The notes under the pieces are model-generated. The model was not told the origin of the DNA. It worked only from the letters and a program-made list of their open reading frames with translations, and searched no databases. A program made the translations under genes and the position numbers. Positions 31,357 to 43,050 of a DNA stretch of 64,000 bases are shown piece after piece (the stretch's first letter is position 1; the number at the start of each line of letters is the position of its first letter). This DNA is from Leptospira biflexa serovar Patoc strain 'Patoc 1 (Paris)' (GTDB taxonomy: Bacteria; Spirochaetota; Leptospiria; Leptospirales; Leptospiraceae), in assembly GCF_000017685.1 (NCBI RefSeq), contig NC_010602.1, forward strand, positions 1,629,501-1,693,500, in the 5' to 3' direction.

Positions 31357-32637
31357 TTAATTTTGGATTGGGAGAAAAATTTCAGCGATCACGCACGATG
31401 CTTTGATTTCTGTGGTATGATCGATTGCATTTCTGATAAAAAACATTCCGTTATGTTTGTGTAATAAAAAATCAACCATTGTTAATCCTAGTCCAAGGCT
31501 AAATTTTTCTTTCTTATAAAAACTTTCAACAGGTGGGTGTATTCGATAGAATGGTTCCACTAATTTTTTTTCAGAATGGAGAAGGTGTTTCGCATAATCA
31601 TCTTCAATGATATTGTTTTTCGCAGATAAACAAAAATACCCATCCACAAATGTGACAAAAATATCAAAATTGGATTTGGTTTTTGAATACTTTAATCCAT
31701 TTGTAAAAATTTCATGTAGGATGGTTTTCAATGAATTCAAATCTAGTTCTAAGTTAACCGTTTGTTTGACAACCGGTAGGTTCACTTTGATTTCCTTTTC
31801 CTCCATCTCCAATTGAAATTCTTTTACGATTTCAGGTAAAATTGAAAGTAAGTTATCACTTGAGATTTTATTTAGCTTTAGATTCGATTGTATAGTTTCA
31901 ACAGCCAAATCCAGACCTTTTAACAATGATTTGTTGTGTTCTTGATTCTCTGAAATAATATCCCAATACTCTTTTGGAATGAGATAATTTCCGTTTTCAG
32001 CTTTTTTGATTGTCTCAATAGAGTCAATGATAGTAGTCATTGCTCCTATGCCAGACCCTTGCATCAAGGTTGTTTTTAAGTTTAGAATGGAATTCAGTTC
32101 TGCGTTGACTTCATTTGTTTTACGATGGGATTCTTTATAATTGAGCCATTCAAGTTGGCTTTTTAATTCTTTCGATTCTTCGTCGATGAGAACTGCTTCC
32201 ATTCTTTTTAAATAGACGTATTCTAATGTTTTTTCCAGACGGTCTGCTACAATTTCTACGTGGAGGGGTTTGATTAAATAATCATAAACTCCCATTTTCA
32301 TGATTTCGATGATTTCTTCTGTTTGATCAATGGCTGTCTGGACGATAAATACAGCGCGTGGTTCGATTTTCCTTTGTTCAGTGATGAAAGTTTTGCCATC
32401 CATGATAGGCATCATCAGATCCACCAAATAGAGGCTAAACGACTTCATTTTAGCCATTTCTAGAGCGATTTTTCCATTTTCAGCAACTTCGTAAGTTGCT
32501 CCAATTCGCTTACAGATTCCTTCTAAAAGAACTTGATTTTCTCGTTTATCTTCGATGATTAAAATCGGTTCCTTCGGTCTACGTAAGTGTTCTGTTTTTG
32601 AAACAGTCGGATTTGTTGGTTCGATTGGTTCCACCAT
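31357..32637 (-). CDS. Receiver domain fused to a kinase-like ATPase without an obvious phospho-accepting His
   Basis: 426 aa. An N-terminal receiver (about 22-140) carries Asp30 and the phospho-acceptor Asp73 in LYLVDLMMPIMDG, with Lys in YDYLIKPLH. A helical linker (about 150-265) is where a HisKA domain would be, but no H-box (HELRTP-like) is seen. The C-terminal part (about 285-424) is HATPase_c-like: N-box LHEIFTNGLKYSKTKS and a G2-box LGLGLTMVDFLL. This suggests an ATPase controlled by receiver phosphorylation, perhaps acting on the STAS protein two genes downstream, or a degenerate kinase. It follows the histidine kinase by 48 bp and precedes cheY by 11 bp. Confidence 0.85.
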   Translation of the reverse strand: MVEPIEPTNPTVSKTEHLRRPKEPILIIEDKRENQVLLEGICKRIGATYEVAENGKIALEMAKMKSFSLYLVDLMMPIMDGKTFITEQRKIEPRAVFIVQTAIDQTEEIIEIMKMGVYDYLIKPLHVEIVADRLEKTLEYVYLKRMEAVLIDEESKELKSQLEWLNYKESHRKTNEVNAELNSILNLKTTLMQGSGIGAMTTIIDSIETIKKAENGNYLIPKEYWDIISENQEHNKSLLKGLDLAVETIQSNLKLNKISSDNLLSILPEIVKEFQLEMEEKEIKVNLPVVKQTVNLELDLNSLKTILHEIFTNGLKYSKTKSNFDIFVTFVDGYFCLSAKNNIIEDDYAKHLLHSEKKLVEPFYRIHPPVESFYKKEKFSLGLGLTMVDFLLHKHNGMFFIRNAIDHTTEIKASCVIAEIFLPIQN

Positions 32638-32685
32638 ATAGAATATCGGAAATTCTATTCGATATTTCTAATCCATTCAATACCT

Positions 32686-34308
32686 TTATTTAATATTTTC
32701 AGGGATCTTGAGTATAAATGTGGAACCTTCCCCCCATAACGATGTGAGTTCGATATTTCCACCAAGTTTTTCAGCCAATCCCTGTGAAATTGACAAACCA
32801 AGACCCGATCCTTCAATCTTTCCATCATCGTTTAATCTTGTGAAACTATGAAAGATTCGACTTTGGTCTTCTTCTGTGATGCCTGGTCCAAAATCTCGCA
32901 CAGAAAAGGTAACTCTACCCTCTATCCACTCGCAATGGAATTCGACATAAGAATGGTCTCCGTATTTAATCGCATTAGAAAGTAAATTGAGTAGGATTTG
33001 TTGGATTTTCCCAGCATCGGATCGAATGTTTTTAGACTGGATGGGAGGAAAGAACCGGATTTCCATCCCTTTTGCATCAGCTTGAGGTTGGATTAATTCT
33101 AAAGATTGCCGAGCGATTTCTTCTGGTTTGAATTCGGAAATTTGAAGGTTGAGTTGGCCTGATTCAATTTTCATTAAACTCAGAATTTCATTGATCATTT
33201 TGAGAAGTCTTGTTCCACCAGAATAGATGTATTGTAAGTATTCTTTTCCTGTGATATCGTTTTCAGGCAATTGGATGAGTTTCGAAAATCCAATGATGGA
33301 GTTGAGTGGAGTGCGAAGTTCGTGGCTGACATGGGCCAAAAATTCTGTTTTGGCTTTATAAGCACGTTCTAATTCTTCTTTGGTGCGGCTAAGGTCTAAC
33401 GTTCGTTCTAAGATCAGTGATTCTAAGGTAGATTTATATCGATTGAGTTCAGTTAAGTCTAAATCTCTTTGTACAAATAATCCCATCCATCGACTGACTG
33501 TTTGGTAAATCAGTAAATTTTCATGATGGATGACAAAATTGGGAGTATACTTTTGAAAACCCATAATGCCTAAAAAATGATTTTCAAACTTGACTGGAAT
33601 AAAAAGAATCGTTTCTGCTTTTGATTCTTCAAAGTACCATAATTCTTTTGGTAAGGCTTTCTCTTTTTTTAGGTATATGACTTTTCCATTTTTTAACTTA
33701 TGGATCCAACGATTCAAACCTTGTGATTTCCAATCCAATGATTTGAATTTGTCAGATAACAGTGGGTAATCAGTTGATTTCCTTTCGTTCACCCAAATTT
33801 CGAATAGGTCTTTATCTCCACTTGAAATGTTTTTTAAGAAAAAAATGGAATCCATTTCTGTAAAATACAATAATTGATACAGAGCCTGTGGCAAACTTTC
33901 CCGAATGGATGGTTTTTGTATGAGGATTTGAATGGAAGAAGCAACACCTAATTCAAAACGAAGTCTCCAGGCGATTTCTTCTTCTTGTTTTTGTTTGATC
34001 GTGATATCGCGGATAAAAAATTTGGAATATTGTTTTCCTTCTGAATCTCCATGAAAAGCAAAGTGACCAAAAGATGTTTCTAAGATTTTACCATCTGTTT
34101 TATAAATGATTTCCGTTTGAAAATCATTCCGTTCAATTTTATTTTTTAGAAAAAAAGAAAATTCAAATTCAGTTTCTAATGAGGTAAATATGGAGTTTTT
34201 GAGAAGGATTTCATACTTTTTTTGAGAAACGTCAATGACTAAGATGGCGATTCCCGAGTCATTTCCCTCAAGCGAGGCCTGAAATAATGACATCGGGTCT
34301 TCTATCAT
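32686..34308 (-). CDS. PAS/GAF sensor histidine kinase
   Basis: 540 aa, no membrane segment, so cytoplasmic. N-terminal PAS-like region (about 1-105), GAF-like domain (about 120-285), coiled coil, then HisKA with His329 in TEFLAHVSHELRTPLNSIIGF and a HATPase_c domain with N-box QILLNLLSNAIKYG, G1 DFGPGI and G2 GSGLGLSI. The likely partner is the receiver/ATPase protein encoded 48 bp downstream. The start ATG lies one base after the ispH stop (TAA T ATG), so it is translationally coupled to an isoprenoid gene. Confidence 0.92.
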   Translation of the reverse strand: MIEDPMSLFQASLEGNDSGIAILVIDVSQKKYEILLKNSIFTSLETEFEFSFFLKNKIERNDFQTEIIYKTDGKILETSFGHFAFHGDSEGKQYSKFFIRDITIKQKQEEEIAWRLRFELGVASSIQILIQKPSIRESLPQALYQLLYFTEMDSIFFLKNISSGDKDLFEIWVNERKSTDYPLLSDKFKSLDWKSQGLNRWIHKLKNGKVIYLKKEKALPKELWYFEESKAETILFIPVKFENHFLGIMGFQKYTPNFVIHHENLLIYQTVSRWMGLFVQRDLDLTELNRYKSTLESLILERTLDLSRTKEELERAYKAKTEFLAHVSHELRTPLNSIIGFSKLIQLPENDITGKEYLQYIYSGGTRLLKMINEILSLMKIESGQLNLQISEFKPEEIARQSLELIQPQADAKGMEIRFFPPIQSKNIRSDAGKIQQILLNLLSNAIKYGDHSYVEFHCEWIEGRVTFSVRDFGPGITEEDQSRIFHSFTRLNDDGKIEGSGLGLSISQGLAEKLGGNIELTSLWGEGSTFILKIPENIK

Positions 34309-34309
34309 A

Positions 34310-36342
<2,033 letters not shown>

Positions 36343-36350
36343 TAGGATAA

Positions 36351-36415
36351 GAGAAACTAAAGGCCAGGGCAGGGTGGTTGGGGCCCTTCCTTTGGTTTCT
36401 CGATTTTTCTTTCTT
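36351..36415 (+). terminator. Rho-independent terminator of flaB
   Basis: GAGAAACTAAAGG (36351-36363) pairs with CCTTTGGTTTCTC (36389-36401), a 13-bp stem with one G-T pair, followed by a T-rich run (36403-36415). The loop is GC-rich. It begins 8 bp after the flaB stop. The rest of the gap to 36614 holds no gene I can see, only AT-rich sequence likely to carry the ilvA promoter. Confidence 0.8.
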
Positions 36416-36614
36416 AGACCTTAATCCGATCCACAAATACTTTGTCTCTTTCTTCCAACGATTCCCATCATTCTACACCGATCCATTCCTCATCATGATT
36501 GCATTTAAAAATCGAAAATAGAAACCTGGTTTTAACTGAGAACATTTGAATTTTTAATTGTATGCTGATCGTAATTATCGGTTCTCTAGTGAATATATTT
36601 TTCATTGGTAAAGA

Positions 36615-37892
36615 ATGAGTTCCTTGGGAAACTTGAGACAAACTGGAACGTACCTCCCCATGAAATTAGATATCGATTCTGCTTATAAAATCTTAGAACC
36701 TATTGTGAAAAAAACTCCCTTAGAGTATCATTCTAGGTTATCCGACCTTTATGGTGCCAAGGTATTCATCAAACGTGAAGACCTCCAAGTGGTTCGATCT
36801 TACAAAATCCGCGGTGCGTATCATATGATCCAAAGTTTACCCATGGAAACAAGATCACATGGTGTTGTTTGTGCGAGTGCCGGAAACCATGCGCAAGGCG
36901 TCGCTTATTCCTGTAATCTTTTGAAACTATATGGTAAAATTTATATGCCAGAAGTGACACCAAAACAAAAAATCAACCAGGTACGTATGTTTGGTGGTGA
37001 ATTCATCGAAATTAGATTAGTCGGTGATACATTTGATGAATGCCAAAAAGAAGCAATAGACTATGCGAATACAAACAAAATGTCATTTATCCCTCCCTTT
37101 GATCATAATAAGATTATGGAGGGTCAGGGGACGGTTGCAAAGGAAATTCTTTTCGAATTGGATCGTATCGACTACCTATTTTTGCCGATTGGAGGTGGTG
37201 GACTTTGTGCCGGAGTGGGAACCTATTTTAAAATTCATTCCCCACAAACAAAAATCATTGGAGCTGAGCCGATGGGGGCTCCTTCCATGAAAGAAGCTTT
37301 CCACTCAGGCAAGCCAATTGTCTTGGAGAAAATTGATAAATTTGTCGATGGAGCTGCTGTAAAAAAAGTGGGTGAGTTTACGTTTCCAATTTGCCAATCA
37401 GTTTTGCATGACCTTTGCCTCGTGCCAGAAGGAAAGGTTTGTACCACCATATTAAATTTATATAATCTTGATGCGATCGTAAGTGAGCCAGCGGGAGCAT
37501 TGAGTATCGCTGCCTTAGACGATTATAAAGAATCCATACGTGGCAAAACGGTTGTTTGTATTCTCAGTGGAGGGAATAACGATATTGATCGTATGCAAGA
37601 GATCAAGGAGAGATCGTTACTCTATGAAGGTCTTAAACAATACTTCATTGTTCGGTTTGCTCAGAAGCCAGGAGCCCTCAAACAATTTGTAAATGAAATA
37701 TTAGGACCCAATGATGACATCGTGAGATTCGAATTCATTCAAAAAAATAATAAAGAATCTGGGCCAGCGCTCATTGGAATTGAACTCAAATCAAAAGATG
37801 ATTTCCAAAATTTACTCATCCGTATGCAAGAATATCGATTGAATTTTACGTTGATCAACCAAGATGAAAATTTATTTGAATATCTCATTTGA
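36615..37892 (+). CDS. ilvA: Threonine ammonia-lyase (threonine dehydratase)
   Basis: PLP enzyme that turns threonine into 2-oxobutanoate, feeding isoleucine synthesis. 425 aa. The PLP lysine is Lys64 in RSYKIRGAYH; the phosphate-binding loop is PIGGGGLCAGVG near 191-201, and SGGNND binds the cofactor ring. The C-terminal 85 residues (QYFIVRFAQKPGALKQFVNE) form one ACT-like regulatory domain. The start may be the ATG at 36615 or at 36660 (MKLDIDSAYK). Some leptospires make isoleucine only through citramalate, so this gene suggests a threonine route as well. It converges with metW. Confidence 0.93.
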   Translation: MSSLGNLRQTGTYLPMKLDIDSAYKILEPIVKKTPLEYHSRLSDLYGAKVFIKREDLQVVRSYKIRGAYHMIQSLPMETRSHGVVCASAGNHAQGVAYSCNLLKLYGKIYMPEVTPKQKINQVRMFGGEFIEIRLVGDTFDECQKEAIDYANTNKMSFIPPFDHNKIMEGQGTVAKEILFELDRIDYLFLPIGGGGLCAGVGTYFKIHSPQTKIIGAEPMGAPSMKEAFHSGKPIVLEKIDKFVDGAAVKKVGEFTFPICQSVLHDLCLVPEGKVCTTILNLYNLDAIVSEPAGALSIAALDDYKESIRGKTVVCILSGGNNDIDRMQEIKERSLLYEGLKQYFIVRFAQKPGALKQFVNEILGPNDDIVRFEFIQKNNKESGPALIGIELKSKDDFQNLLIRMQEYRLNFTLINQDENLFEYLI

Positions 37893-38016
37893 GACTTAAG
37901 TTAAATTAAAAACTTGTTTTTGTTTTTCCTATCTTTTCGTTGAAATTCTTTGATTTGTCTAAAGGAAAATGAATTTTGATCGATATTGGTATTGATCCTA
38001 TGATCGCCGTACAGCT

Positions 38017-38044
38017 AAAAACCCGGAGTGATTGCCGGGTTTTT
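38017..38044. terminator. Bidirectional terminator between ilvA and metW
   Basis: A 10-bp perfect stem, AAAAACCCGG (38017-38026) and CCGGGTTTTT (38035-38044), with loop AGTGATTG. The A-run on one side and T-run on the other make it a good intrinsic terminator in both directions. It would end ilvA rightward and the met operon leftward. Confidence 0.85.
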
Positions 38045-38116
38045 GTATTAATATGAACTTTTCTACAAAAAATATTTTGAGCTTTCGAATGGAGATTTCT
38101 TCTTTTTGAGATCTGT

Positions 38117-38190
38117 GGTAAATAGGTCGTATTGGGTGGCGGGTGGATAACCCCACCCAGTTCGATACGGGCGGGGATAATATACCTACC
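38117..38190. other. GC-rich structured intergenic element
   Basis: In the 342-bp gap between convergent ilvA and metW, a GC-rich block stands out from AT-rich flanks. Pairings on the plus strand: TGGGTGG (38133-38139) with CCACCCA (38153-38159); CGTAT (38128-38132) with ATACG (38165-38169); AGGT (38124-38127) with ACCT (38184-38187); GGT (38117-38119) with ACC (38188-38190). Two related motifs, GGCGGGTGGATAA and GGGCGGGGATAA, lie 30 bp apart. It lies downstream of metW, before the shared terminator, so it could be a 3' UTR structure, a small RNA or a dispersed repeat. No coding sequence here is convincing. Confidence 0.5.
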
Positions 38191-38234
38191 GATCCCAAGC
38201 GAACTGTTTGCCTTTAAAAAAATCGTTATCTATA

Positions 38235-38852
38235 TTACGCTCGAATCACAAACAAAGCAAGTGTCGCAAATAAATTGGGAAAAAGTTTGATTTGCCTTGT
38301 CCGATTAAAAAAAGCTCTGTGCAAAACTTTAATCCGTTCAAACTCACAAAAATCTTCGAAGTCCTTTCCTGAAAGGTAATGTAGGTTAGGTGTATCATAC
38401 CAATGGAATGGCATGAGGTCAGTCACCGGTGTTTTCCCGCTCAGTAAAATTGAAGTACGTATTTGCCAATGGGAAAAATTAGGAAAAACAATGATGACTT
38501 GTTTTCCGATTCGCAAACATTCTTTAATGATATTTCCTGGGTTTAAAGTTTGTTGTATGGTTTGGTTTAAAATAACAAAATCAAAACTATGGTCCAAATG
38601 GTGTTTCAGTCCATCATCGATATCACCATGGTGTACATATAAACTTTTTTTTACACACTGGATGATACATTTATCATCCTTTTCAATTCCTTGGACACGG
38701 ACTCCTTTGTTTTTTAAAATTAACATCAGTTCGCCGTAACCGCAACCCAAATCTAAAACTCTTTCGCCTGGTTTGATTAAATTGGCAATATACGAAATGT
38801 CTGGTCTATTTTTTAAGTCCAAACCGAGTGTTTCATTTGTATGGATGTTCAA
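38235..38852 (-). CDS. metW: Methionine biosynthesis protein MetW (SAM-dependent methyltransferase fold)
   Basis: 205 aa. The SAM-binding motif I is [15 protein letters not shown] near residue 35, with GIEKDDKCI as motif II and [12 protein letters not shown] as motif III. In proteobacteria MetW is encoded next to MetX and helps methionine synthesis, perhaps by activating homoserine acyltransferase. Its start overlaps the metX stop (38849-38852), as in other metX-metW pairs. It is the last gene of the leftward metY-metX-metW operon. Confidence 0.92.
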   Translation of the reverse strand: MNIHTNETLGLDLKNRPDISYIANLIKPGERVLDLGCGYGELMLILKNKGVRVQGIEKDDKCIIQCVKKSLYVHHGDIDDGLKHHLDHSFDFVILNQTIQQTLNPGNIIKECLRIGKQVIIVFPNFSHWQIRTSILLSGKTPVTDLMPFHWYDTPNLHYLSGKDFEDFCEFERIKVLHRAFFNRTRQIKLFPNLFATLALFVIRA

Positions 38853-39985
38853 AAGAAACCTCCCTCATCGGTTGCACTTAAAAAATCGCGTAAAATTGAG
38901 TCTTGCTCTTCGCTTGGTAAAAGGAAACTATCGTGACCTGCTGGGTTATTCAATTCAATGAAACTCACTGGAACCGCATTCACTTCCAAAGATTTTACAA
39001 TTTCTTCAGATTGGTAGGGTGGATACAACCAATCAGATGTATAAGCAATCACGAGAAATCGGCACCTAACTTTGGATAATACTTTCGTAAGTTCCTTACC
39101 AGTTCCCAAACTAAAATGATCCAAAGCTTTGGTTACATAAATATAAGAATTGGCATCAAATCGGTCTACGAAAGATTCTCCTTGGTAAATCAAATAACTT
39201 CCAACGGCAAAATCTGTAGATTGTATATTTCCTTTAGGAGGTTTACGACCAAATTTTTCTCGCATCATTTCGTCACTAAGGTATGTTATGTGACCCATCA
39301 TCCGAGCCAGTGCCAATCCTTTAGATGGTCGTTTTTCTTGAGTATATAATCCTTGGTTCCAATTTGGATCAGACAAAATTGCCTGTCTACCCACTTCATT
39401 GAATGCGATTTGTTGTGCTGAGTGTTCGGAGGAAGAGGCCATAACAATACAATTTTTCAGACGATCAGGATAAGCAACTGACCATTGTAAGGCTTGCATA
39501 CCACCCATCGAACCGCCAGCAACGGCAAATAGTTTATGGATCCCGAAATGACGAATTAGTTTTTCCTGTGCATTGACCATATCTCCAATGGAAACAAAAG
39601 GAAACGTAGATTGGAATGGTTTGCCCGTATTCCCGTTTGTACTCAAAGGGCCACTGGAACCTTTACAACCCCCAATTACGTTTGAGGAAATGATAAAGTA
39701 TCGATTGGTATCAAAGGCTTTCCCTGGACCGATGTAATAGTCCCACCAACCAGGTCGTTTGTCACCTTCATGGAAACCGGCGGCATGTGCATCCCCCGAT
39801 AAAGCATGACATACTAAGATAGCATTGTCTTTTTTTTGATTGAGAGTGCCATAGGTTTCATAAGCAATCTCAAGAGGAGTGATGGTCTCACCCCCCTCAA
39901 GTGTTAATGAGTCAAACGTGGCTACCTGAGTCTGTACGATGCCTACGGATCCATGAAAAAAATCGTTTGGTTCTGAAGTAGGCAT
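38849..39985 (-). CDS. metX: Homoserine O-acetyltransferase
   Basis: Acetylates homoserine with acetyl-CoA, the first committed step of methionine synthesis. 378 aa, alpha/beta-hydrolase fold. The catalytic triad is visible: Ser159 in [13 protein letters not shown], Asp in [10 protein letters not shown] and His in [10 protein letters not shown]. The family signature [10 protein letters not shown]...[15 protein letters not shown] is intact. It lies 8 bp after metY and overlaps metW by 4 bp, so all three are co-translated. Some MetX homologues use succinyl-CoA; the sequence context with metY favours acetyl. Confidence 0.95.
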   Translation of the reverse strand: MPTSEPNDFFHGSVGIVQTQVATFDSLTLEGGETITPLEIAYETYGTLNQKKDNAILVCHALSGDAHAAGFHEGDKRPGWWDYYIGPGKAFDTNRYFIISSNVIGGCKGSSGPLSTNGNTGKPFQSTFPFVSIGDMVNAQEKLIRHFGIHKLFAVAGGSMGGMQALQWSVAYPDRLKNCIVMASSSEHSAQQIAFNEVGRQAILSDPNWNQGLYTQEKRPSKGLALARMMGHITYLSDEMMREKFGRKPPKGNIQSTDFAVGSYLIYQGESFVDRFDANSYIYVTKALDHFSLGTGKELTKVLSKVRCRFLVIAYTSDWLYPPYQSEEIVKSLEVNAVPVSFIELNNPAGHDSFLLPSEEQDSILRDFLSATDEGGFF

Positions 39986-39993
39986 GTCTTTAA

Positions 39994-41298
39994 TCAGATA
40001 TTTTTTAATGCCTCTTCCAAGTCTACTAGAATGTCGTCTAGATTTTCTAAACCGACACTGAGTCTCACAAACCCAGGAGTGACACCAGCCGAGATTTGTT
40101 CCTCACTTGTTAATTGTTGGTGGGTGGTTGATGCCGGGTGGATGGCAAGTGATTTCGCATCACCGATGTTAGCAAGGAGACTAAATAGTTCCAAACCATC
40201 GATGAATTTTTTTGCCTTCTCAACACCACCTTTGATTTCGAAACCTACGATCGCACCGAATAGTCCACGTTCATGGTATTTTTTCGCAGTAGCGTAGTTT
40301 TTGTCAGTCGGTAGACCAGGGTAATTCACCCATTCGACCTTAGGATGTTTTTGTAGGAATTCTGCTACTTTCAATGCATTGTGGGAGTGGCGTTCCATTC
40401 TAAGGGGGAGTGTTTCCACACCTTGTAGAATTTGCCATGCGTTAAATGGAGAAATCGCTGGTCCTAAATCTCGTAATCCTTGCACTCTAGCCTTTAGAAT
40501 GAACGCAATGTTCACTCCACCAAACGGTTCAAATTTCCCAAACACATCCCAAAATTTAAGTCCATGGTAGGAAGGATCTGGTTCCGTAAAATTTTTAAAT
40601 TTGCCATTCCCCCAATTGAAACTACCACCATCGATGATGATGCCTCCAATCGATGTTCCATGGCCTCCTAAAAATTTCGTTAATGAGTGAACAACAATAT
40701 CTGCTCCATGTTTGAGAGGATTCACTAAAAAAGGAGAAGGCATTGTGTTGTCGATCACAAGTGGTACACCAACTTCTTTTGCGACCTTACTAACGGCTGC
40801 TATGTCAAGTGTATCTAATTTTGGGTTTCCTAATGTCTCAGCATAAAAGGCACGTGTTTTATCATTCGATGCTTTTTTGAAATTTTCTGGGTTGGATGGG
40901 TCTACAAAATGAACCTTGATTCCTAATTTTGGAAATGTATAATGGAGTAAATTATAAGTTCCACCATATAACGAAGAAGAGGCGACAATTTCTTGACCTG
41001 CTTCTACAATATTCAACAGGGCAAGCATTTCAGCACTTTGGCCAGAAGCGGTCGCAAGTGCTGCCACCCCACCTTCTAAAGCTGCCACACGTTTTTCCAA
41101 AACATCCGTTGTTGGATTCATGAGTCTGGTATAAATATTTCCAAACTCTTGGAGCCCAAATAACCTGGCCGCATGGTCTGTATCTTTGAAAACATACGAT
41201 GTCGTTTGGTAAAGTGGGACCGCTCTTGACGTAGTGGTTGGATCAGGCTCTTGGCCTCCGTGAAGTGCGATGGTTTCTGGTTTGTATTGGCGTGGCAT
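39994..41298 (-). CDS. metY: O-acetylhomoserine aminocarboxypropyltransferase (sulfhydrylase)
   Basis: PLP enzyme of the Cys/Met metabolism family that makes homocysteine directly from O-acetylhomoserine and sulfide. 434 aa. The PLP lysine is Lys208 in [31 protein letters not shown] and [10 protein letters not shown] are typical of the MetY/MET17 branch. It is the first gene of the metY-metX-metW operon, with Shine-Dalgarno GGGGGA 5 nt before its ATG. The set indicates direct sulfhydrylation, avoiding cystathionine. Confidence 0.95.
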   Translation of the reverse strand: MPRQYKPETIALHGGQEPDPTTTSRAVPLYQTTSYVFKDTDHAARLFGLQEFGNIYTRLMNPTTDVLEKRVAALEGGVAALATASGQSAEMLALLNIVEAGQEIVASSSLYGGTYNLLHYTFPKLGIKVHFVDPSNPENFKKASNDKTRAFYAETLGNPKLDTLDIAAVSKVAKEVGVPLVIDNTMPSPFLVNPLKHGADIVVHSLTKFLGGHGTSIGGIIIDGGSFNWGNGKFKNFTEPDPSYHGLKFWDVFGKFEPFGGVNIAFILKARVQGLRDLGPAISPFNAWQILQGVETLPLRMERHSHNALKVAEFLQKHPKVEWVNYPGLPTDKNYATAKKYHERGLFGAIVGFEIKGGVEKAKKFIDGLELFSLLANIGDAKSLAIHPASTTHQQLTSEEQISAGVTPGFVRLSVGLENLDDILVDLEEALKNI

Positions 41299-41321
41299 AG
41301 ATTCCCCCGATGGTATCGTCC

Positions 41322-41349
41322 ACTATCCTTTCGCATTCTCATTTGTCAA
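41322..41349 (-). promoter_or_regulatory. Candidate sigma-70 promoter of the metY-metX-metW operon
   Basis: On the minus strand TTGACA (41349-41344) is followed after 16 bp by GATAGT (41327-41322). The leader to the metY start would be only about 15-20 nt, too short for a SAM riboswitch, and none is seen in the gap. Confidence 0.5.
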
Positions 41350-41451
41350 TAAAATCTCCAATAAAATAGAATAAATATCTGTTTTATTGGATTTGTCCCA
41401 AAGAGATTATTTCTTATTTTCTAGGGAAAACAATACGATAATGAACGTATC

Positions 41452-43050
41452 GTGGGCCACTATTCTCGTTACCTATGTCTTCTTTTGGTATTCCTTTGCC
41501 TGATTCCGTCTGTCCAGGGACAGGTTTGGGTTCCCACTGGCACTGAATCGAGAAGGGCTTCTGCATTACAGTTTGATGCAGGTGGTTCCAGTTTTCAGAA
41601 AGATTATTATGGGTATGTATCTCCCAATTTTACATTCAATCATGGTAGCCAATTTGGTTATTCTTTTTCACTTCCGATAAACGTCCTTGCCGTTGACAAG
41701 GAACCCCTTCAATTAGAAAGCAAAGCGGGTAAAATCCGTGAAATGGATTATAATAGTCGAAATGACTATTCCCGCGTATTAAATTATATATCATACGGAA
41801 CCTATAACCAACAAGTTCCAGGAAAAGTGACGTATTCGGCTTACACAGGTAAGATGGTCGATGGATATATTGGTCACGGAACCATTGTTAATAAATACCA
41901 AAGTTCTTCTAGGTTTGATTCCTATAATCCTGGAGTTATGGCTGATTTGAATACCGATTATGGTGGAGTTCAATACTTTGCCAATTCTGTAGTAAACTTT
42001 GAAGTGAACGCGGCAAGGGTTTATATCAAACCTTTGGCCATTGGAAGATCACTTTATTCTTTATTTGATAAGTCCTCTGACTTAGTGTATTTAATGAACC
42101 TAAGAGGGAATGTACTTGATGAATCGGGGCGACTCAGTGTTGAGGAAGAAGCAGGTTCCGAAGAAATCCAAAAGAAAAAAGCCGAAGAACTTCGTAAAAA
42201 AGAAATTCGACCGATGAGCAAAGACTCAAGGATGGAACTTGTCGACAACGATCCATGGTACAATCGTTTAACGATTGGTTATACCCAAGCTTGGGATAGA
42301 CAAGCTCCCGTACAAATGGCATACAATACCAATGGATCGCCGGTTACAGAAAAAAAATTAGACAATCCGAAAACTACAGAAGTGACTAGAGCATCGATTG
42401 AAGGTATGGACATAGAATACCGACTTCTCAACCTTCCATTTGTGGAATTTACACCCTACGTAGATTTTAATAAAATTAAGGGACTCGACGGCGCACAAGG
42501 GGCTCACTACGGAAGTATTTTTCGCTTAGGAACTAAGGATTTAAACATCATACTAAAACCGGAATTTCGTCAGATGACTGCAAATTATGCTCCAATGTAT
42601 TTTGATAGTTTTTATGAAGTGGAACGGTTTCAAAAATTTCCCATTTCAGCTCCCATACGACCAAAATACGATTACTTAGATAACCAATCCAATGCCAAAG
42701 TGACTGGATATTATCATACGATTTATGTAAATTTTTACCATTTGGGTTTTGAGTTTGCCGTGGAAGATTACGGTCTCAAAGGAAACAAACGAGTATTTGC
42801 TGCGGCATATATTCCTCTTGGATCATCTTTTCTTATGTCATTTTATTATACCAAAAAAGGTTTTGATTCGCAAGGGAAGGCATTCGATATCGATAACAAT
42901 ACGCAAGCAGCAGCCGAAATCTCGAAAGCATTTGGACCTATCGTATTAAGAGTTCAGAATTATCGAAAGTATTACTTAGATTCCAGTGAAAAGTCTTTCC
43001 TCAGTATCGATGAAATTCGATTCCTTGTTTCTGGTGGAATTAGTTTTTAA
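41452..43050 (+). CDS. Exported protein of unknown function, probably an outer-membrane beta-barrel
   Basis: 532 aa. Clear signal peptide: HYSRYLCLLLVFLCLIPSVQGQ, with cleavage after VQG. The mature chain has many alternating hydrophobic/aromatic strands (FTFNHGSQFGYSFSLPI, TGYYHTIYVNFYHLGFEFAVEDY) and ends with aromatic-rich IRFLVSGGISF, like the last strand of an outer-membrane barrel. A Glu/Lys-rich insertion (about 225-250) could be a periplasmic loop. The start is GTG with no good ribosome site; a short ORF from an ATG at 41441 overlaps it in another frame. Its 3' end overlaps rsmE by 11 bp. No family recognised. Confidence 0.75.
   Translation: MGHYSRYLCLLLVFLCLIPSVQGQVWVPTGTESRRASALQFDAGGSSFQKDYYGYVSPNFTFNHGSQFGYSFSLPINVLAVDKEPLQLESKAGKIREMDYNSRNDYSRVLNYISYGTYNQQVPGKVTYSAYTGKMVDGYIGHGTIVNKYQSSSRFDSYNPGVMADLNTDYGGVQYFANSVVNFEVNAARVYIKPLAIGRSLYSLFDKSSDLVYLMNLRGNVLDESGRLSVEEEAGSEEIQKKKAEELRKKEIRPMSKDSRMELVDNDPWYNRLTIGYTQAWDRQAPVQMAYNTNGSPVTEKKLDNPKTTEVTRASIEGMDIEYRLLNLPFVEFTPYVDFNKIKGLDGAQGAHYGSIFRLGTKDLNIILKPEFRQMTANYAPMYFDSFYEVERFQKFPISAPIRPKYDYLDNQSNAKVTGYYHTIYVNFYHLGFEFAVEDYGLKGNKRVFAAAYIPLGSSFLMSFYYTKKGFDSQGKAFDIDNNTQAAAEISKAFGPIVLRVQNYRKYYLDSSEKSFLSIDEIRFLVSGGISF

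Noticed and set aside
37998..38198. A 66-codon minus-strand ORF between ilvA and metW
   Set aside because: It runs through the terminator hairpin and the structured element; composition is unlike a protein and no ribosome site is seen.
41299..41451. Possible SAM riboswitch before metY
   Set aside because: The leader implied by the promoter is about 20 nt and no matching stem set was found.
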